Of a stretch of DNA of 64,000 nt, positions 9,224 to 17,411 are shown piece by piece. Every line of letters begins with the position of its first letter. Within the stretch, counting starts at the first letter, position 1. This DNA comes from Streptomyces sp. CB00455. Lineage in GTDB: Bacteria; Actinomycetota; Actinomycetes; Streptomycetales; Streptomycetaceae. The position numbers and the translations under genes were made by a program. Below the pieces are notes generated by a model. The model did no database searches, was not told the DNA's origin, and worked only from the letters and a program-made list of their open reading frames with translations. The DNA lies in assembly GCF_001905445.1 (NCBI RefSeq), contig NZ_LIVQ01000001.1, positions 186,001-250,000 of the forward strand, read 5' to 3'.

Positions 9224-9631
9224 TCACCGCACGCGCCGGCGTCCCGGGCCGTCGGCGGGAACCAGATGCTCGATGGCGAGGGCGACCTCGGTGACGCGCA
9301 TCCCGGTCAGGTGGGCCACTCGCTCGCTGACGTAGTGCTGCACTTGGCGGGAGACCGTGGCGAGGTCGGCCGGGTAGGGCAGGTCCACCGTCAGCCCCAG
9401 CCGCGCCGTGCCGCCGCCGACCGTCGCGGAGGCGCGCGGAGCGGCCGGTTTCGCGCGCGCGCCCGAGGTGGCCGTGTGCTTGACCAGGGCCTCTTGAGCA
9501 GCTCTGGCCGCGATGCGGGCCACGACCTTCTCCGGGATCACCGTGGCGCCGCGCTCGGCCGGTGGCAGTACCGCTGCCCCGGCGGGGGCGGCGGCTGTCC
9601 CGGACACGACAGAGCCGGGTTGCGAGGTCAC
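9224..9631 (-). CDS. Asp23/Gls24 family envelope-stress protein (second copy)
   Basis: A 135-residue cytoplasmic protein. An Ala-rich N-terminus is followed by an Asp23-like alpha/beta region from VIPEKVVARIAARAA to RVTEVALAIEHL. Its start ATG overlaps the stop of the preceding small membrane gene by 4 bases (ATGA), a sign of translational coupling. It is likely to polymerise or bind with the longer Asp23 protein encoded at 9870-10349. Confidence 0.85.
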   Translation of the reverse strand: MTSQPGSVVSGTAAAPAGAAVLPPAERGATVIPEKVVARIAARAAQEALVKHTATSGARAKPAAPRASATVGGGTARLGLTVDLPYPADLATVSRQVQHYVSERVAHLTGMRVTEVALAIEHLVPADGPGRRRVR

Positions 9632-9807
9632 TGCCGGTCCCGGGAACGGGTGAAGTCGGACAGTTCGAGGTCACCTTGCACCATGCGGCCGATGACCAGG
9701 CCCAGCAGGCCCAGGAACGCCACGAGCAGGAACGCCCAGAAGCCGCCGAAGAATGCGGCGAAGCCCAGGGCCATGCCGGCAAGCAGGCCCACCGTTGCTG
9801 CGCTCAT
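9628..9807 (-). CDS. DUF2273-like small membrane protein
   Basis: A 59-residue protein made almost entirely of two hydrophobic helices (GLLAGMALGFAAFFGGFWAF and FLLVAFLGLLGLVIGRMV), then a short acidic tail (QGDLELSDF). Small proteins like this accompany Asp23 operons in actinobacteria and Firmicutes. ATG 9807 follows AGGTGAG. The stop overlaps the next gene's start. Confidence 0.82.
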   Translation of the reverse strand: MSAATVGLLAGMALGFAAFFGGFWAFLLVAFLGLLGLVIGRMVQGDLELSDFTRSRDRQ

Positions 9808-9869
9808 GTCACTCACCTGAATTTCCGTCGGTCGTCCTTTTCGGCCCGGTGACGTGCCGGGTCGAGGGG

Positions 9870-10349
9870 TCACTGCACGCGGCCCTCCGTTCCGTCGTCG
9901 TCCTCCTCGTCGGGCAGGTGGACATCGTCGACGGTGATGTTCACTTCGACTACCTCGAGGCCGGTCATGCGTTCCACAGCCGAGATGACGCTGGACCGGA
10001 CATCTCCGGCGATGTCCACGATGGCGAAGCCGTACTCCGCGACCACGTCGAGGTCGACGGCGGCCTGCCGCTCGCCGACCTCCACCTTCACGCCGCGGGT
10101 GACGCTGGGACGGCCGCCGGGAACCTTGTCCGTGACCGCTCCGAGCGTGCGCGACATGCCGGAGCCCAGGCTGTGGATGCCCGGCACCTCCCGGGTCGCC
10201 ATTCCTGCGATTTTTTCGACCACGCTGTCGGCGATGGTCGTCCGGCCCCGTGTTTCGGGCGCCGCGCCGGCGCCGGCCTGGCCCGTGAGGGTCTTACCCG
10301 CAGGGCGTGGGGCATTCCCGCCCGCGAGGGGGTTGGTGCTGTCCGACAT
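9870..10349 (-). CDS. Asp23/Gls24 family envelope-stress protein (first gene of operon)
   Basis: A 159-residue protein. A flexible N-terminus of about 35 residues is followed by a complete Asp23 domain (IADSVVEKIAGMATREVPG through MTGLEVVEVNITVDDVHLP) and an acidic tail. Asp23 proteins form a cytoplasmic layer attached to the membrane and are induced by envelope or alkaline stress. ATG 10349 is chosen because GGGAGG lies 6 bases upstream; an upstream in-frame ATG lacks this. It is divergent from an ECF sigma gene at 10535, the natural candidate regulator of this operon. Confidence 0.9.
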   Translation of the reverse strand: MSDSTNPLAGGNAPRPAGKTLTGQAGAGAAPETRGRTTIADSVVEKIAGMATREVPGIHSLGSGMSRTLGAVTDKVPGGRPSVTRGVKVEVGERQAAVDLDVVAEYGFAIVDIAGDVRSSVISAVERMTGLEVVEVNITVDDVHLPDEEDDDGTEGRVQ

Positions 10350-10534
10350 GAGGACCTCCCCAGGATCTCGATCCGGGCACCGGACCGGCGCCCTCATGTC
10401 TTAGACACACCGCACGCGCATTCCTCTCACCGGTCCTGGCTCCCCACCGGTCACAGGGCAGAGCCACAGTCACAGCCGTACCATCGAGGAGGGCATACGC
10501 GGGCCGCGAACCGGCGACAGGAAGTGAGCGGCGG

Positions 10535-11173
10535 ATGCGCAACCGGACCAGCCTCCCTCCCCCGCCCGGCGCCGGCCTCTCCCTGCGTCCGGCTCTGCCG
10601 GGCCGCGCGGTGGCCGACTTGGAGACCCCCGGCGACCTGGACGACAGCGTGCTGGCCGTACGAGCCGCAGAGGGCGACGACGAGGCCTTCGCCGTCCTGG
10701 TCCGCCGGCACAGCAGTCGCCTGCTCGGCCTTGCCCGGCATCTGCTCGGCAACCATGCGGACGCCGAGGACGCGGTACAGGAAGCTTTCCTGAGCGCCTG
10801 GAGACGGCTGCCGGAATTCCGGCACGGCGCCTCGTTCGGCACGTGGATGTACCGCATCGTGACGAACCGCTGCCTCAACATCGCGCGCCGCCGGCCCCAC
10901 CCGCTACCCCTGGAATCCGTTCCGGAACCGGCTGCCGCGGACGCGGACAGCTCACCGCCCCGCCTGGCCGAGACGGACGCAGCCACCACCGCCCTGGTGC
11001 GGGCGCTATCGGACCTGACTCCTGAGCTTCGCGCGTGCTGGGTCCTGCGGGAACTACACGGCTTGCACTACGAAGAGATCGCCCACGTCGTGGGCAGCAG
11101 CGAACAGGCGGTGCGTGGCCGGCTCTTTCGCGCACGACGCGCCCTGATGGAGGCGATGCGCCCATGGCGCTAG
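10535..11173 (+). CDS. ECF-type RNA polymerase sigma factor
   Basis: A 212-residue sigma-70 family protein. Region 2 spans about residues 35-105, with the core-binding/-10 recognition helix near NHADAEDAVQEAFLSAWRRL and FGTWMYRIVTNRCLN. Region 4 spans about 145-205, with LTPELRACWVLRELHGL and the helix-turn-helix YEEIAHVVGSSEQAVRGRL. The 30-residue N-terminal Pro-rich stretch may mean the true start is further in. Its last 10 bases overlap the next gene, which carries a zinc anti-sigma motif, so the two form a coupled sigma/anti-sigma pair. It is divergent from the Asp23 operon. Confidence 0.92.
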   Translation: MRNRTSLPPPPGAGLSLRPALPGRAVADLETPGDLDDSVLAVRAAEGDDEAFAVLVRRHSSRLLGLARHLLGNHADAEDAVQEAFLSAWRRLPEFRHGASFGTWMYRIVTNRCLNIARRRPHPLPLESVPEPAAADADSSPPRLAETDAATTALVRALSDLTPELRACWVLRELHGLHYEEIAHVVGSSEQAVRGRLFRARRALMEAMRPWR

Positions 11174-11844
11174 GAGACCCGCACCCGAGGCCGGGCGACC
11201 ACGCCGAAAGCATGTGCGCCAAGAGCGCCGACGCACCCCTGCACGGCGACGCCGAGCCCCTCGCCGGCGCGGAGGTGCTGCCCTGCGGGCGCCCCCTCGG
11301 CCGCGCCTGGGCCCAGGCCGGCGCCACGGCCGCCGCGGCGGACCCGCACAACAGCCACTGCCTGTACTGCCGCGACGCCATCGAGGGGCTGAGCGCCCTG
11401 GACCGGGCCACCACGTCCCTGCGCGCCGTGGAACCACCCGATGGCCGCGTCCTCGCCGACCGGGTCATGAACGCGGTCCGCGCCGAGGTACGGCTCGGCA
11501 CCATGCTGCTGCCGGCGGACCCCGGTCACGACCTGCGCATCGCCGAGAGCACCGCGGCCAAAGTGCTGCGCCGCGCCGCCGACACCGTTCCCGGCGCCCG
11601 CGCCGCCAGCTGCCGCCTGACCCCTTCGAAGGGCAACCGGGCCGTCCACGTCGTCGCCATCACGGTCGCGGCCAAGCTCGACAAGCCGTTGCGGGAGAGG
11701 GCCGAAGCAGTGCGCCAAGCCGTCCTGCATGCCGCCGAGCACGTTCTCGGTCTCGCCGTCACCACCGTCGACGTGGAAGTCAACGCCGCGCTGGGGCCCT
11801 TCCGCCTGCCCGGCGGCGAGACGTCCGGACCGGGCGAACGGTGA
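11164..11844 (+). CDS. Zinc anti-sigma motif protein with Asp23-like C-terminal domain
   Basis: A 226-residue protein. Its N-terminal part contains an exact HX3CX2C zinc anti-sigma (ZAS) motif at residues 62-69 (HNSHCLYC). About residues 120-215 resemble Asp23: RIAESTAAKVLRRAADTVPG and GNRAVHVVAITVAAKL are followed by HVLGLAVTTVDVEVN. No transmembrane segment is visible, so it is probably soluble. The start overlaps the sigma gene by 10 bases. I infer that it inhibits the ECF factor and senses envelope state by docking through its Asp23-like half to the neighbouring operon's products. The Asp23 assignment is by pattern and less certain than the zinc motif. Confidence 0.8.
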   Translation: MALGDPHPRPGDHAESMCAKSADAPLHGDAEPLAGAEVLPCGRPLGRAWAQAGATAAAADPHNSHCLYCRDAIEGLSALDRATTSLRAVEPPDGRVLADRVMNAVRAEVRLGTMLLPADPGHDLRIAESTAAKVLRRAADTVPGARAASCRLTPSKGNRAVHVVAITVAAKLDKPLRERAEAVRQAVLHAAEHVLGLAVTTVDVEVNAALGPFRLPGGETSGPGER

Positions 11845-11969
11845 CCGAGCGGGCCGGGACGCCCCCGACCGGACCGGACCGGTCACCGTGACGTCCACGC
11901 ACCGTCCGGGGCGCGGCGGTGCGCCGCGATCCGTGCGGCCGCCGGGGATCAGGGGACAGTCCCAAGGCT

Positions 11970-12022
11970 GTCGGCCACCCGCCCCGCAGGTCCGGGGCGG
12001 GGGTCCTGGGCGGGTGGCCGAC
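11970..12022. terminator. Bidirectional hairpin between convergent genes
   Basis: A 15-bp perfect stem (GTCGGCCACCCGCCC and its complement) with a 23-nt loop, between the 3' ends of the anti-sigma gene (+) and the metalloprotease gene (-). Confidence 0.65.
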
Positions 12023-12030
12023 GGTGGGCG

Positions 12031-13635
12031 TCAGTTGACGTTGACGGCCTTCCAGGCCGCCGCGACCTGCTGGTACTCGGTGCCGGTCGAGCCGTACAGG
12101 TCTGCCGTCGCCTGCAGGGTCGCGGTCCGCGCCCCCGCATAGGTGGTGGTGGACGTCATGTAGGTGGAGAGCGCCTTGTACCAGATCTTGTAGGCCTTGG
12201 TCCGGCCGATGCCGGTGACCTTCGAGCCGTTGTACGTGGGCGAGTTGTACGAGACGCCGTTGACCGTCTTCGCACCGCTGCCCTCGGACAGCAGGTAGAA
12301 GAAGTGGTTGGCGACGCCCGAGGAGTTGTGCACGTCGAGCTGGCCCACGGTCTTGGACCAGTAGTCGGCAGAGGCGCCGTCCTTGCTGGGCTTGTCCATG
12401 TAGCGCAGGGGCGTACCGTCGCCGCGGATGTCGATCTTCTCGCCGATGAGGTAGTCGCCGACGTCGGCGGAGCTGTTGGCGAAGAACTCCACCGAAGTGC
12501 CGAAGATGTCGCTGGTGGCTTCGTTGAGGCCGCCCGACTCGCGGCTGTAGTTCAGCTTGGCCGTGGAGGCCGTCAGGCCGTGGCTCATCTCGTGACCCGC
12601 GACGTCCAGGGAGGTGAGCGGCTTCTGGTTGGCGGTGCCGTCGCCGTAGGTCATGCAGAAGCAGCTGTCGGACCAGAAGGCGTTGACGTAGGCGTTGCCG
12701 TAGTGGACACGGGAGTATGCGGCCTTGCCGTCCCCGGCGATGCCGTTGCGGCCGAATTCGGACTTGTAGAAGTCCCAGGTGACGGCAGCGCCGTACTGGG
12801 CGTCGACGGCGGCGGTCTGACGGTTCGACGGCAGTCCGTTGCCCCACTTGTCGTCGGCGTCGGTGAAGAGGCTTCCGGTGCCGGTGGTGCCGCCGTTCAG
12901 GTCGTAGGTCTTGTGACCGCCGCGGCCGCCGTCGGTCAGACTGTACGCCGACCCGCTGGACGTCGTGCCGATCGTGACGCTGCCGGAGTACTGGCTCGTG
13001 CCGGTGCCGGTGTCGATGGCCTCGTAGGAGTACAGCTCGGCACCGGTGGCGGCGTCCGTGATGACGTGGCGCTCGCTGGGTGTGCCGTCGTGCTGGGTCC
13101 CCGTGACGACGGCCTCGTAGGCGAAGACCGGTGTGCCGGTCGCGGCCCAGACGACCTGGCGGGCGCCGGCCGGTGCGGCCTTGAGGGAGGCACGGGCGGC
13201 GACAGGGGCTATGCGTGCCTCGACGCCCTTGGTGGTCTTGCGGCTGCCGTCCTTCTTCTGATGGACCACCAGATCGCCGCCGAGGACGGGAAGTCCGGCG
13301 TAGGTGCGCTCGTAGCGCGTGTGTACCGTACCGTCGGCGTCCTTGACCACGTCGCGGGCGACGAGGCGTTCCTCGTCGGCCAGGCCGATGGCCCGCGCGG
13401 TGTCGGCCGCCGTGGTCTGGGCCGCGTTGATCGCCTCGGCCCGGGCTCCTGCGGTCAGCGCGAGCGCGGTGGCTCCCGCTTCCCGATCGGCCGACGCGCT
13501 GGCGGAGCCGCTCTGGAGGGGAATCGCCACCATGGCCGCCGAGGCGACGACGATGGCGGCACGCAGCGCTCGGCCGCGGCCGCGGGAGGTGCTGGAGATG
13601 CTGGAGGTGTGGGATGAGGACGTGGGGAGGGTCAC
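12031..13635 (-). CDS. Secreted M4 (thermolysin-family) zinc metalloprotease
   Basis: A 534-residue preproenzyme. Residues 1-48 are a long signal peptide and about 50-210 the propeptide with FTP/PepSY character. Residues 215-534 are the catalytic domain, with HEMSH at 348-352 binding zinc and Glu372 (GGLNEATSD) as third ligand. A later VHNSSGVANHFFY segment matches the conserved C-terminal active-site His region. GTG 13635 is used because GAAGGAG precedes it. The enzyme would be exported and mature by autocleavage to digest extracellular protein. It is monocistronic, ending at the hairpin 11970-12022. Confidence 0.95.
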   Translation of the reverse strand: MTLPTSSSHTSSISSTSRGRGRALRAAIVVASAAMVAIPLQSGSASASADREAGATALALTAGARAEAINAAQTTAADTARAIGLADEERLVARDVVKDADGTVHTRYERTYAGLPVLGGDLVVHQKKDGSRKTTKGVEARIAPVAARASLKAAPAGARQVVWAATGTPVFAYEAVVTGTQHDGTPSERHVITDAATGAELYSYEAIDTGTGTSQYSGSVTIGTTSSGSAYSLTDGGRGGHKTYDLNGGTTGTGSLFTDADDKWGNGLPSNRQTAAVDAQYGAAVTWDFYKSEFGRNGIAGDGKAAYSRVHYGNAYVNAFWSDSCFCMTYGDGTANQKPLTSLDVAGHEMSHGLTASTAKLNYSRESGGLNEATSDIFGTSVEFFANSSADVGDYLIGEKIDIRGDGTPLRYMDKPSKDGASADYWSKTVGQLDVHNSSGVANHFFYLLSEGSGAKTVNGVSYNSPTYNGSKVTGIGRTKAYKIWYKALSTYMTSTTTYAGARTATLQATADLYGSTGTEYQQVAAAWKAVNVN

Positions 13636-13709
13636 TCGTGCTCCTTCAAATGCCGTGGGGGGCCAGGCGGTTGAGACTGCCAGGAAGGAACGTGTAATTG
13701 ACAGGTATG

Positions 13710-13733
13710 CAACAAGGATTTGACCATTTGTTG
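13710..13733. promoter_or_regulatory. Small dyad upstream of the M4 protease
   Basis: CAACAA and TTGTTG flank 12 AT-richer bases about 75 bp upstream of the protease start, in an otherwise gene-free 421-bp divergent region (13636-14056). It may be an operator, but nothing identifies the binding protein. Confidence 0.3.
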
Positions 13734-14003
13734 TCCGGAGAGAGAGGCGCGATGTTCGCTCTGCGACCAAAAATGGAACATTCCGCTTGCCCGGAGACGG
13801 CGGCCGGTGAAGGAACTGCGCCGCGGCGAGCGGTGGCACCCGGCAGGGTGGTGGCCATCCTTGCGAAGCGGACCGACGGCGTACGTCGACAACGTACTCG
13901 GGGCCGTGTGAGCCGGCCCTGGCGTCTTGCGATCGGACAGGAGCCGAGGCTCTTGTGCAGCTGACCGGCGTCGCCACCGTCAACGACAAATGCGGGTGGG
14001 CGT

Positions 14004-14034
14004 TTGACCTTGACACGATGACAGGGTTTTCACT
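14004..14034 (+). promoter_or_regulatory. MerR-type promoter with 19-bp spacer
   Basis: TTGACC at 14004-14009 and TTCACT at 14029-14034 are separated by 19 bases. The spacer region carries a dyad, ACCTTG and CAGGGT (5 of 6 complementary), spanning 14007-14027. Overlong spacers with a central dyad are the hallmark of MerR-activated promoters, and a MerR gene is the second gene of the operon that starts here. Confidence 0.6.
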
Positions 14035-14056
14035 GCTCGTCAGGGAGGTGGTCTCT

Positions 14057-14737
14057 ATGACGATCACGAGGCAGGACACGGATGCAACAGGACCGCTTCA
14101 GGGGCTGGAGGACGGCCGTTCGTCCGTGCGCCTGCGGGCTGCTCTGGCGGTCGGCACGACGCCCGACCCGCGCTTCGTCGACAAGCTCGTCGAGCGATGC
14201 GGGATCGAGCCGGAGTTCTTCGTCCGCGACATGCTGACCTGGGCACTCACCCGCCACCCGGTGTCCGTCACGCTCCCCGCGCTGCTCCGCGAGGTCCGCT
14301 CGGAACGCGCACAGGCACGGAGCCAGGCGCTGCACACGCTGTCGAAGATCGGGGACCGGCGGGCGTGGCCGGCGATCACACGGACGCTGTTGGCCGACGC
14401 CGATGACGAGGTGGCGCGCAGTGCCTGGCGGACGGCGGTCGTACTCGTACCGGAAGGCGAGGAGCCCGCTCTGGCCGCGGCGCTGGCGACCCAGCTCGGG
14501 CGCGGCGAGTGGGAGGTGCAGCTGAGTCTCAGTCGGGCGCTGGTCGCGCTGGGCGAAGTGATCGTGCCGGCTCTGCGTGCCGCCACGACGGCGTGCGACC
14601 CTTGCGTGCGCGCGCACGCGCTCGCCACACAGCGGCTGCTGCGCGACCCGGACACCGGATTCGCGTTCGCGATCGAGGATGCGAAGCGCGTCGTGGCCCT
14701 CGGCGGTCCGGCAGGGAGGGACGACGGGACGTGTTGA
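14057..14737 (+). CDS. HEAT-repeat protein
   Basis: A 226-residue all-helical protein. Repeating helices such as SSVRLRAALAVGTTPDPRFVDKL, RAQARSQALHTLSKIGD and VALGEVIVPALRAA are typical of HEAT repeats, from about residue 15 to 210, with no enzyme motif. ATG 14057 follows GGGAGG at about 8 bases. It overlaps by 7 bases a gene encoding a MerR regulator fused to the same kind of repeats, so the two proteins probably interact. A MerR-type promoter lies directly upstream. The function is unknown. Confidence 0.85.
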   Translation: MTITRQDTDATGPLQGLEDGRSSVRLRAALAVGTTPDPRFVDKLVERCGIEPEFFVRDMLTWALTRHPVSVTLPALLREVRSERAQARSQALHTLSKIGDRRAWPAITRTLLADADDEVARSAWRTAVVLVPEGEEPALAAALATQLGRGEWEVQLSLSRALVALGEVIVPALRAATTACDPCVRAHALATQRLLRDPDTGFAFAIEDAKRVVALGGPAGRDDGTC

Positions 14738-15759
14738 TCGGTGAGGTGGCGCGACGGTCCGGGGTCAGTGCCCGCATGCTGCGGCATTACGAGTCGCTCG
14801 GCCTGGTGCGGCCGTGCGGTCGTACGGGTTCCGGTTATCGGGAGTACTCCGGGGAGGACATCCGGCGCATCTTCCACATCGAGAGCCTGCGGTCGCTGGG
14901 GCTGTCGCTGCGTGAGATCGGGCGCGCGCTCGACGATCCCGGTTTCACGCCCTCGGCGCTCGTCGGGGACCTCATCGGGCGGACGCGCGAACGCATCGCG
15001 GCCGAAACCGAGTTGCTCACGCGGCTGCGCCGGATCGACGCCGTGGACCCCGCCGGCTGGGAGGACGTCCTCAAGGTCGTCGCGCTTCTCCAGGCACTGG
15101 GCTCGAAGAACGCCGACGCGCGCCAGCGCGCGGCCCTGTCCTCGGTCGACGGGATTGCGGTCCCGGTGGAGGCTCTGGTCGAGGCGGCACTGAGCGAGAC
15201 GGAGCCGAACGTGGCCGGGGCCCTGCGATGGGCGCTGGCGCGATCAGGCGACGGCGTCCCGGCCCTGCTGGCGCAGGGCCTCGGCTCACCGGTGGCCGCG
15301 GTGCGGGAACGTGCCGTTCGGTCCCTCGCCGAGATGCCCGCCGGTGAGGCTGTCGCGTGGCTGCGCCAGGCCCTCGCGAGTCCCGACGTCACGGTCCGCG
15401 GACATGCCGCCCTGGCGCTCGGGATGCGTGGCGTGTTCGACGCGGTCCCGACGCTCGTAGACATGATCGTGAGAGGAAGGAACGACGTCGATGCAGCCGA
15501 TGCACTGAGCGTGCTGGCGAGCGACACGGCCAAGGCGGACGAGATCACGACCAGGCTCGTCGACGGCCTCGCCCATGACACCGCTGGAACGTCTGCGCGC
15601 GGACGGCTGACCCAGGCGCTGGGCGCGGTCCCGGGGACGAAGGCGTCACGTGCTCTCGTGGAGCTGTCGCAGGACGAGGACCGTGCTGTCGCACTGACCG
15701 CGGCGTACCTGCTTCAGCTGCGTGACACATCGCAGCGCGGGGACGACCCACAACTTTGA
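14731..15759 (+). CDS. MerR-family regulator fused to HEAT repeats
   Basis: A 342-residue protein. Residues 1-70 are a MerR DNA-binding domain (IGEVARRSGVSARMLRHYES, then SGYREYSGEDIRRIFHIESL), and about 75-115 the dimerisation helix. Residues 120-342 are HEAT repeats (SPVAAVRERAVRSLAEM, SPDVTVRGHAALALGM, EDRAVALTAAYLLQL). Normal MerR proteins end with a short effector site or a GyrI-like domain; here a superhelical protein-binding array takes its place. GTG 14731 is the only start that keeps the MerR N-terminus and lies inside the previous gene, indicating coupling. It probably autoregulates through the 14004-14034 promoter. Confidence 0.88.
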   Translation: MLIGEVARRSGVSARMLRHYESLGLVRPCGRTGSGYREYSGEDIRRIFHIESLRSLGLSLREIGRALDDPGFTPSALVGDLIGRTRERIAAETELLTRLRRIDAVDPAGWEDVLKVVALLQALGSKNADARQRAALSSVDGIAVPVEALVEAALSETEPNVAGALRWALARSGDGVPALLAQGLGSPVAAVRERAVRSLAEMPAGEAVAWLRQALASPDVTVRGHAALALGMRGVFDAVPTLVDMIVRGRNDVDAADALSVLASDTAKADEITTRLVDGLAHDTAGTSARGRLTQALGAVPGTKASRALVELSQDEDRAVALTAAYLLQLRDTSQRGDDPQL

Positions 15760-15813
15760 CGAGGGGGTTGGCCCCAGACGCGCCATCGTGACCAGGCCGG
15801 CTCGAAGCGGCGC

Positions 15814-16680
15814 TCATCGGCGGAAGTGGGCGTGGTGTTCGTGCAGGAAGGCGTCGAGGGTGCGGGGCGGGCGGCCGAGGATGTCGATCACGGTGGTGGT
15901 GGGGGTCTCGGGTCGGGTGATGGCGAGTTGCTGGATCTCCGTCACGTGGTCGGCGAGCCAGGTGGGCATGTGGGCGTTGCGGATGAGGTGGTCGCGCAGT
16001 TCGTCCGGGGTGAGGTCGACGTAGCGGATCTGCCGGCCGGTCAGGGTGCGCAATCGTGCGGCGATTTCGGGGTAGGAGACGGCTTCGGGCCCGGTCAGGG
16101 TGTAGGTGCCGCCGGCGACCTCGGGCCTGGTGAGGGCGGCGGCGGCGACGTCTGCGATGTCACGGCAGTCGATGTGGTTGCAGGGCGCGTCGCCCGTCGT
16201 GCCGAGGATGACGCCCTGGACGACGGTGGGGGCCAGGCGCAGGAGGTTCTGCATGAACGCGTAGGGCCGCAGGATGGTGTGGGTGAGGCCGCTGGCACGC
16301 AGGTGTTCCTCGATGGCGTGGTGTCCGCGGGAGATGGCGACCGGGGAGCCGGGTTCGGCGGCGGGCGCGGAGACCTTGACGATGTGTGCGATGCCGGCGC
16401 TTGCGGCGATGTCGATGACGCGCCTTTCGAGTTCCACTTGTGCGGGGCTGTTGGCCATGGCGAGAAAGAGCTGGTCGGCACCCTCGAAGGCGGCGCGCAG
16501 GGAGCGGGGGTCGGTGGCGTCGGCGTGCTGGACCTCGACGGGCGGTTGGTGGGCGCCGGTGATGCCGGGGATCGGCTTGTGCGGGGTGCGGGTCAGTGCG
16601 CGGACGGGGGTGCCGAGGGTGAGGAGGCTGTGGAGCAAGGCGTTCCCGGTTGCTCCGGTCACTCCCATGGCGACGATCAT
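15814..16680 (-). CDS. NmrA-like NAD(P)-binding Rossmann protein
   Basis: A 288-residue atypical short-chain dehydrogenase. The nucleotide motif is GVTGATGNALL at residues 6-16, followed by RALTRTP and DATDPRSLRAAFEGADQLFL. The C-terminal half contains AHIVKVSAPAAEPGSP and a DIADVAAAALTRPEVAGGTYTL segment seen in NmrA/quinone-reductase-2-like proteins. It may be a redox sensor or NAD(P)H-dependent reductase; the substrate is unknown. It lies 99 bp downstream of a membrane gene and near a MarR regulator, with MarR-type dyads upstream of that pair. Confidence 0.88.
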   Translation of the reverse strand: MIVAMGVTGATGNALLHSLLTLGTPVRALTRTPHKPIPGITGAHQPPVEVQHADATDPRSLRAAFEGADQLFLAMANSPAQVELERRVIDIAASAGIAHIVKVSAPAAEPGSPVAISRGHHAIEEHLRASGLTHTILRPYAFMQNLLRLAPTVVQGVILGTTGDAPCNHIDCRDIADVAAAALTRPEVAGGTYTLTGPEAVSYPEIAARLRTLTGRQIRYVDLTPDELRDHLIRNAHMPTWLADHVTEIQQLAITRPETPTTTVIDILGRPPRTLDAFLHEHHAHFRR

Positions 16681-16779
16681 CGTGTGCTCATTCCCTGGTG
16701 ACTCCCCCGGCGGCGGGTGCCGCCGGGGTGGGTTCGTTCCGGGTCGGGCGCGTGGGGGGACGGCCCCGGTGCCGGGTGG

Positions 16780-17253
16780 CTACGCCCGGGGCGCCGGGGT
16801 GGTGCTGCGCCAGCGCAGGGTGATGATGGTGGTCGCGAGGGCTGCGGAGACGGGCAGGTCGATGCGCAGGCGCTCCAGCCACGGGGTGGCGGGGACCGGG
16901 GTGTGGGCCGGCAGCCATTGGGCGGCGAACCACCCCAGCAGGGCCGCTGCGCCGGCGGCGGTGACGACCAGTGCGGCGGTCAGGGCCGCGAGCGGCGCGG
17001 TGGTGGTCCACCGCCGGGCCTGCCCGCCGTGCCGCAGCCAGGCGCCGACCAGGAAAGCCACCACGGCGGAGGTGCCGGCGATGGAGGTGGCGGCGGCCAC
17101 GGCCAGGTCGCGCTGCCCGGTGACGACTCCGGCGGTACCGGCCATGAGCGCGGGGGCGGCGTAGGCGGTCAGCACCTCGCGCCACAGGGCGAACGGCCGG
17201 TGCGGCCGGAGGGTTGCCCGGTTTCGTCTGGTTCGGTCCTTCGTAGCGGGCAT
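16780..17253 (-). CDS. Four-TM membrane protein, unknown function
   Basis: A 157-residue protein. After a basic N-terminus there are four hydrophobic stretches near residues 27-48, 53-72, 84-108 and 130-148. It has no family motif I recognise. The start at 17253 follows a purine-rich GAGAAAGAGG. It lies immediately downstream of the TTAG/CTAA dyad at 17337-17348 and upstream of the NmrA-like gene, so all are probably under the MarR regulator encoded at 17412-17930. Confidence 0.75.
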   Translation of the reverse strand: MPATKDRTRRNRATLRPHRPFALWREVLTAYAAPALMAGTAGVVTGQRDLAVAAATSIAGTSAVVAFLVGAWLRHGGQARRWTTTAPLAALTAALVVTAAGAAALLGWFAAQWLPAHTPVPATPWLERLRIDLPVSAALATTIITLRWRSTTPAPRA

Positions 17254-17336
17254 GCCGGCCTCTTTCTCGTTCACGGGAGGGAAGCGAAGGGGTGGTGGCG
17301 GAGGCATCCGGTGTCAGACCGGCCTCCGCCATGTCA

Positions 17337-17348
17337 TTAGGCAGCTAA
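17337..17348. promoter_or_regulatory. MarR-type operator upstream of membrane/NmrA genes
   Basis: TTAGGCAGCTAA is a 12-base dyad with TTAG/CTAA arms, 84 bp upstream of the membrane gene and 64 bp past the MarR gene's stop. It matches at 9 of 12 positions a sequence next to the MarR start codon. Confidence 0.6.
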
Positions 17349-17411
17349 CTACTGGTCCGGAAAAAGGGCCCTGCCCGGAGGCGGGGCCGAACGGGGGGGG
17401 GAGCAGCCGGA

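Noticed and set aside
12304..13617. 437-codon plus-strand frame opposite the M4 protease
   Set aside because: No ribosome site or motif; the protease on the other strand has all catalytic residues.
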